The translations under genes and the position numbers were made by a program. Under the pieces are notes generated by a model that worked only from the letters and a program-made list of their open reading frames with translations, searched no databases and was not told the origin of the DNA. A DNA stretch of 64,000 nucleotides from Alphaproteobacteria bacterium (GTDB lineage Bacteria; Pseudomonadota; Alphaproteobacteria; Sphingomonadales; Sphingomonadaceae), in NCBI GenBank assembly GCA_019232625.1, contig JAFANP010000047.1:1-64000 (forward strand). The letters are read 5' to 3'. The stretch's first letter is position 1. The number at the start of each line of letters is the position of its first letter. Of this stretch, positions 44,304 through 53,539 are shown piece after piece.

Positions 44304-45995
44304 TCAGCGTCCCTGGCTGCGCCAGCGGCGCACGACCCGGCTCACCATCGCCTCCTCGTCGCCGGTCTGCCGCCACAGCTCGGAGAAGAGCGGATCGGAC
44401 GAGGCCGGGCGGCGGCCGATCTCCAGATCGTCGAACGAGACCCGGATCGGGATCGACACGCCCTCGCCGCAGACGATGCACTCGCGATTCCTCAGCGCCG
44501 GGATGACGTCGAGGAAGCCGCGCGCGCCTTCCGGCATGGCCGACTTCACGAAGGCTTGGTCGCGCTCGTTGTTGAGGCGCATCGCGATGATCGTGCCGCA
44601 CTGCGAGAGGACGCCTTCGGCAAGGTCGGACGGACGCTGGGTGATGAGGCCCAGGGAGACTCCGTATTTGCGGCCCTCCTTGGCGATCCGCTCGAGCACC
44701 TTGCGGACCGCCTGGCCGGCGCCGGTCTTGTCCGAGGGGATGTAGCGGTGCGCTTCCTCGCAGACGAGGAGGACGGGGCGCGGCACCTCGTTCCTCGACC
44801 AGATCGCATAGTCGAAGACGAGGCGCGACAGCACCGCGACCACGACCGAGACGATGTCCGAGGGCACGCCCGACACGTCGACGATCGAGATCGGCTTGCC
44901 CTTCGCCGGCAGCCGGAAGATCTTCGAGACGAACTGGGTCATGCTGTCGGCGACGAGCATGCCCGAGAACATGAAGTGGTAGCGCGGATCGGCCTTCAGC
45001 TCGTCGATCTTGGTCTTGAGCCGCATGTAGGGCGCGGTGTCCGTGGCCTTGTTGAGCAGGCCCATCTCGGTCGTGATCGCGCTCGACAGGTCGGAAAGCG
45101 CGTAGGGGATGGGCGAATCGACGGTGAGCTTGGTCATGCCCTCGGCCGCGCGATTCTTGGAGCGGGCGAGGAGCAGGCACTTGGCGAGGATGTCCTGGTC
45201 GCGCTGGCGCTCGGAGCCCGACGAGGTGACGAACACCTCGCAATGCTCCTCGAAGTTCATCAGCCAATAGGGCATGGCGAGGTTCTCGACGTTGAACAGC
45301 TCGCCGACGCTCTTGAAGGCGGCGGAATATTCGCCGTGCGGGTCGATCATGACGATATGACCCTCCGGCGAGAGGTCGCAGATGCGGTGCATGATCAGCG
45401 CCGCGGAGGTCGACTTGCCGGTGCCGGTCGAGCCGAGCAGGGCGAAATGCTTGCCGAGCAGCGCGTCGACGTAGAGGGCGCCGCGCACGTCCTTCGTCGG
45501 GTAGACGGTGCCGATCTCGATATTGGCGCGCTCGTCGGCGGCGAACATCTGCTTCATGTCGTCGCCCGAGACCGGGAACACCCGGGCCCCGGGGGTCGGA
45601 TAGCCGGTGATGCCGCGGCGGAAGTTGATCAGCTTGCCCGTCTGCTCGTGCTCCTCGCCTTCGCCGAGGAAGTCGATCTGCGCGACGACGGTGTCGCCCT
45701 CGCCTTCGTGCATCTTGAGGGTGCGGACGTTGGCGAGCAGCCAGCGCTGCCCCACCTCCAGCTTGACGTGGCCGCCGACCTGGCCGGACAAGGCGACGCT
45801 CGGGTCCGGATCGCGCGAGATCTCGCTCAGCCGGGACGCGGCGAGCTCGATCCGCGCCGTGCCGCCGCCTATCTCGACCACCCGGCCGATCGACCCGTGG
45901 CGCGGCGCCGGCATCAGCACGGGACGGATCGTGGGGGCGAGTTCCTCGGCCTCCTCGGTCCTCGGGAGGCTCTGGAAATTCATCATGTCCGTCAT
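44304..45995 (-). CDS. HerA-like ATPase (DUF87 / HAS-barrel)
   Basis: 563 residues. The N-terminal HAS-barrel (about 25-130, GSIGRVVEIGGGTARIEL; LEVGQRWLLANVRTLKM) precedes a FtsK/HerA-type ATPase: Walker A LLGSTGTGKSTSAAL (about 188), Walker B HIVMIDPHGEY (about 215), sensor VLLVCEEAHRYIPSD (about 408) and arginine-finger region LITQRPSDLAEGVLSQCGTIIAMRLNNERDQ (about 448). HerA forms hexameric rings that pump DNA in repair or anti-phage systems. The nuclease partner NurA, or any other defence gene, is not adjacent. The actual substrate is unknown. Confidence 0.9.
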   Translation of the reverse strand: MTDMMNFQSLPRTEEAEELAPTIRPVLMPAPRHGSIGRVVEIGGGTARIELAASRLSEISRDPDPSVALSGQVGGHVKLEVGQRWLLANVRTLKMHEGEGDTVVAQIDFLGEGEEHEQTGKLINFRRGITGYPTPGARVFPVSGDDMKQMFAADERANIEIGTVYPTKDVRGALYVDALLGKHFALLGSTGTGKSTSAALIMHRICDLSPEGHIVMIDPHGEYSAAFKSVGELFNVENLAMPYWLMNFEEHCEVFVTSSGSERQRDQDILAKCLLLARSKNRAAEGMTKLTVDSPIPYALSDLSSAITTEMGLLNKATDTAPYMRLKTKIDELKADPRYHFMFSGMLVADSMTQFVSKIFRLPAKGKPISIVDVSGVPSDIVSVVVAVLSRLVFDYAIWSRNEVPRPVLLVCEEAHRYIPSDKTGAGQAVRKVLERIAKEGRKYGVSLGLITQRPSDLAEGVLSQCGTIIAMRLNNERDQAFVKSAMPEGARGFLDVIPALRNRECIVCGEGVSIPIRVSFDDLEIGRRPASSDPLFSELWRQTGDEEAMVSRVVRRWRSQGR

Positions 45996-46074
45996 GGCGG
46001 CGCCGTTTTCCTGTTGCTTCGAATGCCGCTCTTTAAGGCAATCCGGTAAACAACGGGTTTTCGGCCACTTTCCG

Positions 46075-46839
46075 TCAGCGGCGCTGGAAGAAGGCGCCCG
46101 CCGCCCAGCCGAGGAAGAGCGAGAGGCCGACCGCCACCAGGCCGTAGGCGAGCGACCACCGGTCCGCCGCCCGCGCCACGAACCGCTCGAAGCCCAGCTT
46201 CTCGACTCGCACGTCGCGCACCGCGCCCGCCAGCACCCGGCCGTCCTTGATGAGGAAGGTCTCGGCCGTGTAATTCCCCACCGGCACGCGCGCGGGGATG
46301 CGGATCCGGGCCCGGTAGAGGACGCCGCCGGTGATCTGCACCCCGGTCGGGTTCTCCGAATAAAGCTGCTTGCGCTGCATGAGCTCGATCAGCCCGGTCT
46401 CGAAGCGGCGCTGGACCTCCGGGGCCAGGCCGCTGCCGGGCGAGAGCTGGAGGTTCTGGACGCCGAGCTCGTAGATCGCCGCCATGCGCTCGTCGACCAG
46501 CTTGGCGAGCGGCCGGGAGGAGGCGACGGCATAGAAAGCGGGCGCCGAGCGGAAGCGGGCGCTATCGACGTTCATCCAGATGCCCGCCACCTTCTGCTTC
46601 TCGCGTATCACCAGCGGCTGGACGGGGCCCTTCACCACCACGGCGATGTCGGCCGCCTCGTCGGGCACCCGCCCGCCGGGATAGAGGATCGCGCCGAACA
46701 GCAGCAGCTCGGCTCCGGTGAAGCTATATTGGATCTCGATGCGGCTCTGCGACACGTCCGGAACCAGCCGGGGCTTCGCCGCCCCGAGGGTGAAGGGGAC
46801 CGCGGCGAGCAGCAGCAGCGCCCGGGCCGCGCGGTTCAC
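46075..46839 (-). CDS. TIGR02186-family membrane-anchored protein
   Basis: 254 residues: signal peptide (1-20, ending TLGAA), a periplasmic beta-rich domain (IEIQYSFTGAELLLFGAILYPGG, about 34-56; VPVGNYTAETFLIKDGRV, about 195) and a C-terminal TM anchor (SLAYGLVAVGLSLFLGWAAGAFF, about 228-250). This matches TIGR02186, a protein of unknown function that alphaproteobacteria encode next to a TauE/SafE transporter. That is exactly the case here, with a 4-nt overlap. Function in sulphur compound or anion transport is inferred only from that link. Confidence 0.88.
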   Translation of the reverse strand: MNRAARALLLLAAVPFTLGAAKPRLVPDVSQSRIEIQYSFTGAELLLFGAILYPGGRVPDEAADIAVVVKGPVQPLVIREKQKVAGIWMNVDSARFRSAPAFYAVASSRPLAKLVDERMAAIYELGVQNLQLSPGSGLAPEVQRRFETGLIELMQRKQLYSENPTGVQITGGVLYRARIRIPARVPVGNYTAETFLIKDGRVLAGAVRDVRVEKLGFERFVARAADRWSLAYGLVAVGLSLFLGWAAGAFFQRR

Positions 46840-47753
46840 AGCAGCTGCACCGTGTAGATGTCGTCGGGACGCCAGCCGAGGCCGATCGCCATCCTCAGCG
46901 CCACGGCGAGGATGATGATGGCGAGGAACATGCGCAGCAGCTCCGGCTTCGCCTTCTGCGCCAGCCGAGCGCCGAACTGCGCGCCGATCACCGAGCCGAG
47001 CAGAAGCAGCCCGGCGAGCACCACGTCGACGGACTTAGTGGTGGTGGCGTGGATGAGCGTGGTCGCGGCGGTGACGAACAGGATCTGGAGCAGCGAGGTG
47101 CCGACCACCACCTGCGCCGACATGCCGAGCAGGTAGATCATCGCCGGCACCATGATGAAGCCGCCGCCGACGCCGAGCAGCACCGTCAGCATGCCGCCGA
47201 CGAAGCCGAGCAGCAGCGGCGCGAGCGGCGAGATGTAGAGGCCCGACTGGTAGAAGCGCCACCGCATCGGCAGCGACGCGATGATCGGGTTGTGCCGCCT
47301 CGGCTTCCTCGCCGCGGCGCCGTCCCTGGGCTTGATGATGTCGAGCGCCGTCGCCGCCTCCTTGCCCATCAGCAGGCCGATCGCGCCGAGCAGGACGACG
47401 TAGAGCAGGGCGATCGCGGTATCGATCTGGCCCGTCTCCTGGAGCAGGCGGAACAGGCCGCCCCCGGCGAGGGCGCCGACCAGCCCGCCGGCGATGATCA
47501 CCGATCCCATCCGATAGTCGACGCCCCGGCGGCGGCGGTGGGCGAGCACGCCGGAGACGCTGGTGCCGGTGATCTGCGTCGTCGCCGAGGCCACCGCCAC
47601 CGCCGGCGGGATTCCGTAGAAGATGAGGATCGGCGTCGTCAGGAAGCCGCCGCCGACGCCGATCATCCCTGTGAGCAGCCCGACCACGCCCCCCAGCGCG
47701 ATGATCACCAGCGCGTTGACCGAGATCCCGGCAATGGGGAGATAGACGTCCAC
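46836..47753 (-). CDS. TauE/SafE-family sulphite/organosulphonate exporter
   Basis: 305 residues from GTG 47753. Eight or so TM helices in two homologous halves. Each half opens with the family signature: GGVVGLLTGMIGVGGGFLTTPILIFYGIPPAVAVASA (about 18-54) and GFVGGMLTVLLGVGGGFIMVPAMIYLLGM (about 175-203). TauE/SafE proteins move sulphite, sulphoacetate or other small anions across the inner membrane. Cotranscribed with the TIGR02186 gene (overlap of 4 nt), which suggests a joint system. Confidence 0.93.
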   Translation of the reverse strand: MDVYLPIAGISVNALVIIALGGVVGLLTGMIGVGGGFLTTPILIFYGIPPAVAVASATTQITGTSVSGVLAHRRRRGVDYRMGSVIIAGGLVGALAGGGLFRLLQETGQIDTAIALLYVVLLGAIGLLMGKEAATALDIIKPRDGAAARKPRRHNPIIASLPMRWRFYQSGLYISPLAPLLLGFVGGMLTVLLGVGGGFIMVPAMIYLLGMSAQVVVGTSLLQILFVTAATTLIHATTTKSVDVVLAGLLLLGSVIGAQFGARLAQKAKPELLRMFLAIIILAVALRMAIGLGWRPDDIYTVQLL

Positions 47754-47796
47754 ACGCCCTTGCCTAGCCGCTCCCGCGCCGACGCGGAAGGGCGGC

Positions 47797-49308
47797 TCAG
47801 CCCGCCGGGGCGGAGGCGGAGGCGGCGGTCGCGGTGCGCGCCGCTCCGACCGGCAGCGCCAGCAGCGACTTGAGGCGCTTGCGGAAGGCGGCGAGGCCGG
47901 GGCCGGAGATCTGCGCGCGTACGGCGAAGCGGATGCCGGCGGGATCGACCGGGGTGCCGTTGCGATAGACTTCGTAATGGAGGTGGGGGCCGGTCGACAG
48001 GCCGGTCGAGCCGACATAGCCGATCACCTCGCCCTGGCGCACGGCGTGGCCAGGCGCGACGGCGATCCGGCTCATATGGCTGTAGGAGGTGACGAGGCCG
48101 CCGCCATGGTCGAGCCTCACCTGGTTGCCGTAGCCGCCCGCCCAACCCGCCGCCGCGACCCGGCCGTCGGTCACGGCGAGGATCGGCGTCCCGTAGGTGG
48201 CGTGGAAGTCCATGCCCCGGTGCATTCGGAAATAATGGAGGATCGGGTGGAAGCGCATGCCGAAGCTCGACGAGACGCCGCCGGGGACCGGCTGGATCAG
48301 GCCGCCGCGTTCCTTGCCGACGCCGCTCGCCTCAAACCATTGGGTGCGCCCGCTCTCGCTCCACGGCATGAGCTGGAGATCCTTCCCCTCCTGGCGGGCG
48401 AGGCCTGCATAGAGGAGCCGGCCGCTCTCGGTCTCACCGGTGGCGGCGCGGCGATGCTCGAGGACGATGTCGAAGCGGTCGCCTGCGGCGAGCCCGTCCA
48501 GCCCGTCCTGGGTGGCGATCGCGCGGATATAGGCCTCCACCGCCTTGGCCGGGACGCCGGCGGCGCGGGCGGAGCGATAGAGGCTGTCGCCGACCAGGCC
48601 CTGGATGCGCAGCGGCGTCTCGTCGACGGCGACCGCGGTGCGCTCGGCGGCAAGTCCGCCCGCCGTCCGCCGCACCGCCAAAGCGAGGTCAAGCCGCGCC
48701 CGGAAGGCGAGGCTCTCGAGAGGCCGCGGCGCGTCGGGCGCCGGGCGCCGCCCGAGCTTCAGCGCGAGCGCCGTCCCGGCCGGGATCCGCTCGAGCGGGA
48801 CGGATGCGGCGACGAGGCGCGCCGCCGCCTCTGCGTCGGCGGCGGCCGTGCCGGCCCGCTCCAACGCGCGCAGGAAGCCGTCGCCGGCGCCGATCGTGGC
48901 GACGAGCTCGAGAGTCGGCCGCTCCGGGCTGTCGAGCAGCGGCTCGACCGCGGCGGTCCGCGCCATTCGCCGGCCGGTGTCCGCGCCGAGCGCAAGCGGC
49001 GCGATGGCCAGCGCCGCCCTCTCGCGCGCCTCCGCCGCGTCCAGCGGCGCCGCGGACGCGACGGGGATCGGCGCGAGGCCGGGCGCCGCGGCCCAGGCGC
49101 CGCAGCAGAGCGCAAGGAGGGTGGCGAGCCCGCGCAGCCAGCGCGCCGAGCCGACGCCGGAGCCGAGGTCGGTGGCGTAGCGCGGCCGCGGCGAGTGGGC
49201 CGGCGCGGCCCGCGCGCCGAAGCCGCGGGCGATGCGCGGCCGCCCCGGAAGCGGCTGCAGGGCTGCCGAGGCGATGGGATCGGCCGTCAGCGGTTCGAAC
49301 TGGTACAA
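47797..49308 (-). CDS. M23-family metallopeptidase (cell-wall endopeptidase)
   Basis: 503 residues. A cytosolic N-terminal stretch of about 55 residues, one TM anchor (WLRGLATLLALCCGAWAAA, about 57-75), an intermediate domain (about 90-330, with LysM/OapA-like QGLVGDSLYRSARAAGVPAKAVEAYI), then a complete LytM/M23 domain. Zn ligands are in GMRFHP and HRGMDFHA (about 355-375) and the catalytic HLHYEV (about 440). Such proteins cut peptidoglycan cross-links or activate amidases during division. It lies 44 bp upstream of the TauE gene on the same strand but seems unrelated in function. Confidence 0.9.
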   Translation of the reverse strand: MYQFEPLTADPIASAALQPLPGRPRIARGFGARAAPAHSPRPRYATDLGSGVGSARWLRGLATLLALCCGAWAAAPGLAPIPVASAAPLDAAEARERAALAIAPLALGADTGRRMARTAAVEPLLDSPERPTLELVATIGAGDGFLRALERAGTAAADAEAAARLVAASVPLERIPAGTALALKLGRRPAPDAPRPLESLAFRARLDLALAVRRTAGGLAAERTAVAVDETPLRIQGLVGDSLYRSARAAGVPAKAVEAYIRAIATQDGLDGLAAGDRFDIVLEHRRAATGETESGRLLYAGLARQEGKDLQLMPWSESGRTQWFEASGVGKERGGLIQPVPGGVSSSFGMRFHPILHYFRMHRGMDFHATYGTPILAVTDGRVAAAGWAGGYGNQVRLDHGGGLVTSYSHMSRIAVAPGHAVRQGEVIGYVGSTGLSTGPHLHYEVYRNGTPVDPAGIRFAVRAQISGPGLAAFRKRLKSLLALPVGAARTATAASASAPAG

Positions 49309-49460
49309 GAAAGGCTCCGGCGCTTCGTCCGGGCAACCCTGCCGAAACAGGGTTAAGAGCGGCTTAAAGGGGGCCTCTTGCGGTCCTGGCGCGGGCCGCG
49401 CGCCTCGGGAAGCTGACTCAGGTCATTGCGCATTAAGGCGGCAGGCGCGATCTAGTCGCC

Positions 49461-51977
49461 ATGAGCGACTTCGCCCGGGCGCCCCTCACCGCCATCCTCG
49501 GGCCGACCAACACGGGCAAGACCTACCTCGCCGTCGAGCGCATGGCCGCCCATTCCTCGGGGATGATCGGCTTCCCGCTGCGCCTGCTCGCCCGCGAGGT
49601 CTACGACCGCGTGGTGAGGATGAAGGGCGAGGGGCGGGTCGCCCTCCTCACCGGCGAGGAGAAGATCGTCCCGCGCGATGCGCGCTGGTTCCTGTGCACG
49701 GCCGAATCGATGCCGATGGAGCGGGACCTCGCCTTCGTCGCGCTCGACGAGGCCCAGCTCGGCGCCGACCCGGAGCGCGGCCACGTCTTCACCGACCGGA
49801 TGCTCCACGCGCGCGGCCGAGAGGAGACGATGATCCTCGGCTCCGAGACGCTCGCGCCAATGGTGCGCGCGCTCCTTCCCAAGGCGGAGATCATCGGGCG
49901 GCCGCGCTTCTCCACCCTCTCCTACGCCGGGCCGTCCAAGCTCTCGCGCCTGCCGCCGCGCTCGGCGATCGTCGCCTTCTCGGCCGAGCAGGTCTACGCG
50001 GTGGCCGAGATGCTGCGGCGGATGCGCGGCGGCGCGGCGGTGGTGATGGGCGCGCTCAGCCCCCGCACCCGAAACGCCCAGGTGGCGATGTACCAGGCCG
50101 GGGAGGTGGACTATCTCGTCGCCACCGACGCCGTCGGAATGGGCCTCAACATGGACGTCAGCCACGTCGCCTTCGCCGGCCTCTCCAAGTTCGACGGGCA
50201 CAGGCGACGGCGCCTGACGCCGGCGGAGATGGCGCAGATCGCCGGCCGCGCCGGACGGCACCAGCGCGACGGCACGTTCGGCGTGCTGACGCTGGAGGGC
50301 GAGCTCTCCGCCGAGTTCCGGCCGGAGGAGATAGCGGCGATCGAGGAGCATCGCTTCGCGCCCCTCGACCATCTCTACTGGCGGGAGGGCGATCCCGATT
50401 TCCGAAGCGTGGAGGCGCTGGTCCGCTCGCTGGAGCGGAGGCCCGACCGCGCCGGCCTGCGCGCCGCGCCCGAGGCCGTCGACCTCGCCGTTCTGAAGCG
50501 CCTCGCCGAGGATTCCGAGGTGCGCGCGCGGGCAAAGGGCGGCGAGCGGGTGCGCCGCCTGTGGGCCGCCTGCGGCCTGCCCGATTTCCGCAAGACCGGC
50601 GCCGAGCACCACGCCCGGCTCGTCGCCCGAATCTTCCTCCACCTCACCGAGGGGGACGGGCGCATCCCCCATCCCTGGTACGCGGCGCAGGTGGCGCAGC
50701 TCGACAACGTCCAGGGCGACATCGACACCCTCGCCGATCGCATCGCGGGCGTCAGGACCTGGGCCTATATCGCCCACCGCGCCGACTGGCTGGCGGACCC
50801 CGTTGTGATGGCGGACATGACGCGCGAGGTGGAGGAGAAGCTCTCCGACGCGCTGCACGAGCGGCTCACCCAGCGTTTCGTCGACCGCCGCACGTCCGTG
50901 CTGCTGCGCGACATCGGCCGCAAGGGCGCCGGCGAGTTCCCGGTGATCGTCGACGAGCAGGGCGAGGTGACGGTCGGCTCCTTTCCGATCGGGCGGATGG
51001 AGGGCTTCGCGTTCGAGGTCGATCCCGCCGCCCGCCACGCCGACCGCAAGATGCTCCTCGCCACCGCGGAGCGCCGGCTTGGCGGCGAATATGAGAAGCG
51101 CGCCGCCGCCCTCGTCGCCGACGCCGACGCGAATTTCAGCCTGCGCAGCGAGGCCGGGCTGCCGGTCGCCTTGCTCTGGCGCGGGCACGAGGTGGCGCGG
51201 CTGGCGGCGGGCAAGAACCTCCTGTCGCCGCGGGTGATCGCCGACCGGCGGCTCGAGCGGCTGTCCCAGCGCGGACGCGACGCGGTCGTCGACCGCCTCG
51301 ACCTCTGGCTGCGCCGCCAGGTGGAGCGGTTCCTGGGTCCGCTGCGGCAGGCGGGGAATGCGGCGCGCGACGCCGACTCGCCGCCGGCGATACGCTCCAT
51401 CCTCGCCTTGCTGGTGGACGAAGGCGGCATCGTCGCCCGCGCGGCGGTGGCGGCGGCGCTGGCCGGAGTCGGGCGCGACCAGCGCCGGCTTATCACCCGG
51501 CTGAAGGTGAAGATCGGGGCGCTCGACCTGTTCATGCCCGACGTCCTGAAGCCCGAGGCGCGGCGGTGGCGGACGGCCTTGCGCGCCGCCGCGGCCGGGG
51601 AGCCGATGCCGCCGCTGCCGCCGGAAGGGGTCACCGTCCTCCCCTGCCCGGCCAATGGCGAGCGCCTCCTCCTCCAGCGGCTCGGCTTCCGAGCCCTCGG
51701 GCCGCAGATGCTGCGGGTGGACCTGGTCGAACGCCTCGCCCGCCATGCCCACGACGCGCGGACCGGCGCGGGCGGTGCGGTGGTCGACCAGGCCCTCGCC
51801 ACCTCGCTCGGCCTGGAGCCGCAGGCGGTGGCGAAGCTGATGCGCGACCTCGGCTTCCGTCCCAGCGAGAGCGAGGCCGGCTGGGTGTTCCGCGGCGCCG
51901 GACGGCGCCGGCGCGAGGCGCGGCAGGTCGATCCCTCCCATGCCTTCGCGGCGCTGGCGGAGCTGAAGCGTGGCTGA
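49461..51977 (+). CDS. Suv3-like superfamily-2 RNA/DNA helicase
   Basis: 838 residues. Motif I GPTNTGKT (14-21), motif II DEAQ (about 97-100), motif III-like GSETLAPM (about 134), motif V DYLVATDAVGMGLNMDV (about 217) and motif VI QIAGRAGRHQRDG (about 258) form a full helicase core. It is closest to mitochondrial SUV3-type helicases kept by alphaproteobacteria. A long C-terminal domain (about 340-838) ends in an Arg-rich segment. Probably remodels RNA for degradation (inference). The stop overlaps the S4-domain gene by 8 nt. Confidence 0.9.
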   Translation: MSDFARAPLTAILGPTNTGKTYLAVERMAAHSSGMIGFPLRLLAREVYDRVVRMKGEGRVALLTGEEKIVPRDARWFLCTAESMPMERDLAFVALDEAQLGADPERGHVFTDRMLHARGREETMILGSETLAPMVRALLPKAEIIGRPRFSTLSYAGPSKLSRLPPRSAIVAFSAEQVYAVAEMLRRMRGGAAVVMGALSPRTRNAQVAMYQAGEVDYLVATDAVGMGLNMDVSHVAFAGLSKFDGHRRRRLTPAEMAQIAGRAGRHQRDGTFGVLTLEGELSAEFRPEEIAAIEEHRFAPLDHLYWREGDPDFRSVEALVRSLERRPDRAGLRAAPEAVDLAVLKRLAEDSEVRARAKGGERVRRLWAACGLPDFRKTGAEHHARLVARIFLHLTEGDGRIPHPWYAAQVAQLDNVQGDIDTLADRIAGVRTWAYIAHRADWLADPVVMADMTREVEEKLSDALHERLTQRFVDRRTSVLLRDIGRKGAGEFPVIVDEQGEVTVGSFPIGRMEGFAFEVDPAARHADRKMLLATAERRLGGEYEKRAAALVADADANFSLRSEAGLPVALLWRGHEVARLAAGKNLLSPRVIADRRLERLSQRGRDAVVDRLDLWLRRQVERFLGPLRQAGNAARDADSPPAIRSILALLVDEGGIVARAAVAAALAGVGRDQRRLITRLKVKIGALDLFMPDVLKPEARRWRTALRAAAAGEPMPPLPPEGVTVLPCPANGERLLLQRLGFRALGPQMLRVDLVERLARHAHDARTGAGGAVVDQALATSLGLEPQAVAKLMRDLGFRPSESEAGWVFRGAGRRRREARQVDPSHAFAALAELKRG

Positions 51978-52263
51978 GAGCCTGAGGCTCGACAAGTTCC
52001 TGTGGTTCGCCCGCATCGTCAAGACCCGCGCCCTCGCCCAGCAGCTCTCGGAAGAGGGGCGGATCCGCATCGCGGGGCGGGTGGTGGACCGCGCCCACGC
52101 CCCGGTGCGGGTGGGCGACGTCCTGAGCTTCGCGCAGCGCGGCACGGTGCGGGTTCTGCGGATAGAGGCGCTCCCCGCCCGTCGCGGGCCGCCGGCGGAA
52201 GCGAGGACGCTGTACAGCGAGCTTCCCGAAGGCCCGTTGACGAGCGAAGGGGGCGACGACTAG
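51970..52263 (+). CDS. S4-domain RNA-binding protein (Hsp15/HslR-like)
   Basis: 97 residues with the S4 fold (RLDKFLWFARIVKTRALAQQLSEEGRIRIAGRVV, about 6-40; VRVGDVLSFAQRG, about 47). Hsp15 binds stalled 50S subunits carrying nascent chains; this short version has the same N-terminal core. Coupled to the helicase gene by an 8-nt overlap, so a shared RNA role is likely. Confidence 0.9.
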   Translation: MAESLRLDKFLWFARIVKTRALAQQLSEEGRIRIAGRVVDRAHAPVRVGDVLSFAQRGTVRVLRIEALPARRGPPAEARTLYSELPEGPLTSEGGDD

Positions 52264-52290
52264 GGATTCACCTTCAGGGAGAAGCTTCAC

Positions 52291-52629
52291 ATGACCTACG
52301 TCGTCACCGATGCCTGCATACGCTGCAAGTACATGGACTGCGTGGAAGTGTGCCCGGTCGACTGCTTCTACGAGGGCGAGAACATGCTCGTCATCAACCC
52401 CAACGAATGCATCGACTGCGGCGTCTGCGAGCCGGAATGCCCGGCCGAGGCGATCGTCCCGGACACCGAGACCGGGCTCGAGAAGTGGCTGGAGGTCAAC
52501 GCCACCTATTCGGGCGAATGGCCCAACATCACCCGCAAGCGCGAATCCCCCGCCGACGCCGACGAGCACAAGGGCGAGGAAGGCAAGTTCGATAAATATT
52601 TCTCCTCGGAGCCCGGCCAGGGCGATTGA
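52291..52629 (+). CDS. fdxA: seven-iron ferredoxin FdxA
   Basis: 112 residues. [17 protein letters not shown] (residues 9-25) and [12 protein letters not shown] (about 40-51) supply the cysteines for one [3Fe-4S] and one [4Fe-4S] cluster, the FdxA pattern, followed by the typical C-terminal extension with [17 protein letters not shown] low-potential electron carrier; its partner is not known. It lies 27 bp after the S4-domain gene, with GGGAGAAG before the ATG. Confidence 0.95.
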   Translation: MTYVVTDACIRCKYMDCVEVCPVDCFYEGENMLVINPNECIDCGVCEPECPAEAIVPDTETGLEKWLEVNATYSGEWPNITRKRESPADADEHKGEEGKFDKYFSSEPGQGD

Positions 52630-52890
52630 GGGCCTGCGGCGCGCGACGCGGGCCGCCATATCGGGACGACGACGGGCGCCCGCTGGGCGGCCCGCGCCCC
52701 TGTCGCTCCAAAAGGGTAGCTTTTCCGGACCTTTTAGGGTATAAGCCCGCCATCGAAGCGGATGCGTAAGGGCATCGCGCATCAGGTGGTCTAGAAGAAT
52801 CGCCGCACAGCGAAGACCGGCAGCGCCGTACCGGGGCGGATGCGGTCAGGCGCGTTGGGCGGCCCATTTCCAATGGGAAGGCGAGAATAA

Positions 52891-53424
52891 ATGGCAGCGA
52901 AAGCGTTGAGCTTCGACGTTGGCGATTATGTTGTGTACCCCAAGCACGGCGTCGGCCGGGTGATCGAGCTGCAGAGCACGGACATCGCCGGCATGCAGCT
53001 GGAGCTTTACGTGCTCCGGTTCGAGAAGGAAAAGATGACGCTCCGCGTTCCGACCAACAAGGCGGAGAGCGTCGGAATGCGCAAGCTGTCCTCCGACAAG
53101 ACCATGCAGGAGGCGCTCGCCACGCTGAAGGGCAAGCCGAAGGTCAAGCGCACCATGTGGTCGCGCCGCGCCCAGGAATATGAGGCGAAGATCAACTCGG
53201 GCGACCTGGTGTCGATCGCCGAGGTGACCCGCGACCTGTTCCGGGCCGACGACCAGCCCGAGCAGAGCTATTCCGAGCGGCAGATCTTCGAGGCCGCCTC
53301 CAGCCGCCTCGCCCGCGAGCTCGCGGCGATGGAGGAGGTGGACGAGCCCACCGCCCTCCAGAAGATCCTCGAGATCCTCAACAAGGCGGCCGCGGTCTAC
53401 AACAAGGAAAAGGCCGCGGTCTGA
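52891..53424 (+). CDS. carD: CarD-family transcriptional regulator
   Basis: 177 residues. The N-terminal RNA-polymerase interaction domain (DVGDYVVYPKHGVGRVIELQ, about 9-28; ELYVLRFEKEKMTLRVPTNKAESVGMRKL) and the C-terminal helical domain (about 70-165, with TMWSRRAQEYEAKINSGDLVSIAEVTRDLF). CarD binds the RNA polymerase beta subunit and stabilises open complexes at ribosomal and stress promoters. The 261-bp upstream gap is the only long spacer in this part and presumably holds the promoter; no clear operator is visible. Followed by a strong terminator. Confidence 0.95.
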   Translation: MAAKALSFDVGDYVVYPKHGVGRVIELQSTDIAGMQLELYVLRFEKEKMTLRVPTNKAESVGMRKLSSDKTMQEALATLKGKPKVKRTMWSRRAQEYEAKINSGDLVSIAEVTRDLFRADDQPEQSYSERQIFEAASSRLARELAAMEEVDEPTALQKILEILNKAAAVYNKEKAAV

Positions 53425-53442
53425 TCCGCGCCTCGGCGAACG

Positions 53443-53479
53443 AAAAAGGGGCGGTCCGCCGGTCGGGCCGCCCCTTTTT
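53443..53479 (+). terminator. intrinsic terminator of carD
   Basis: AAAAAGGGGCGG...CCGCCCCTTTTT: a 12-bp perfect stem flanked by A and T runs, 18 bp after the carD stop. It is symmetric, so it could work from both sides. Confidence 0.92.
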
Positions 53480-53539
53480 CGTGCTTGCGCCTCTTCCGGG
53501 GCAGGTGTATTATAAGTCCAATACACTTGGGAGGGTGAG

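Noticed and set aside
49452-52145. 897-codon minus-strand frame opposite the helicase
   Set aside because: Same reason: antisense of a gene with all helicase motifs.
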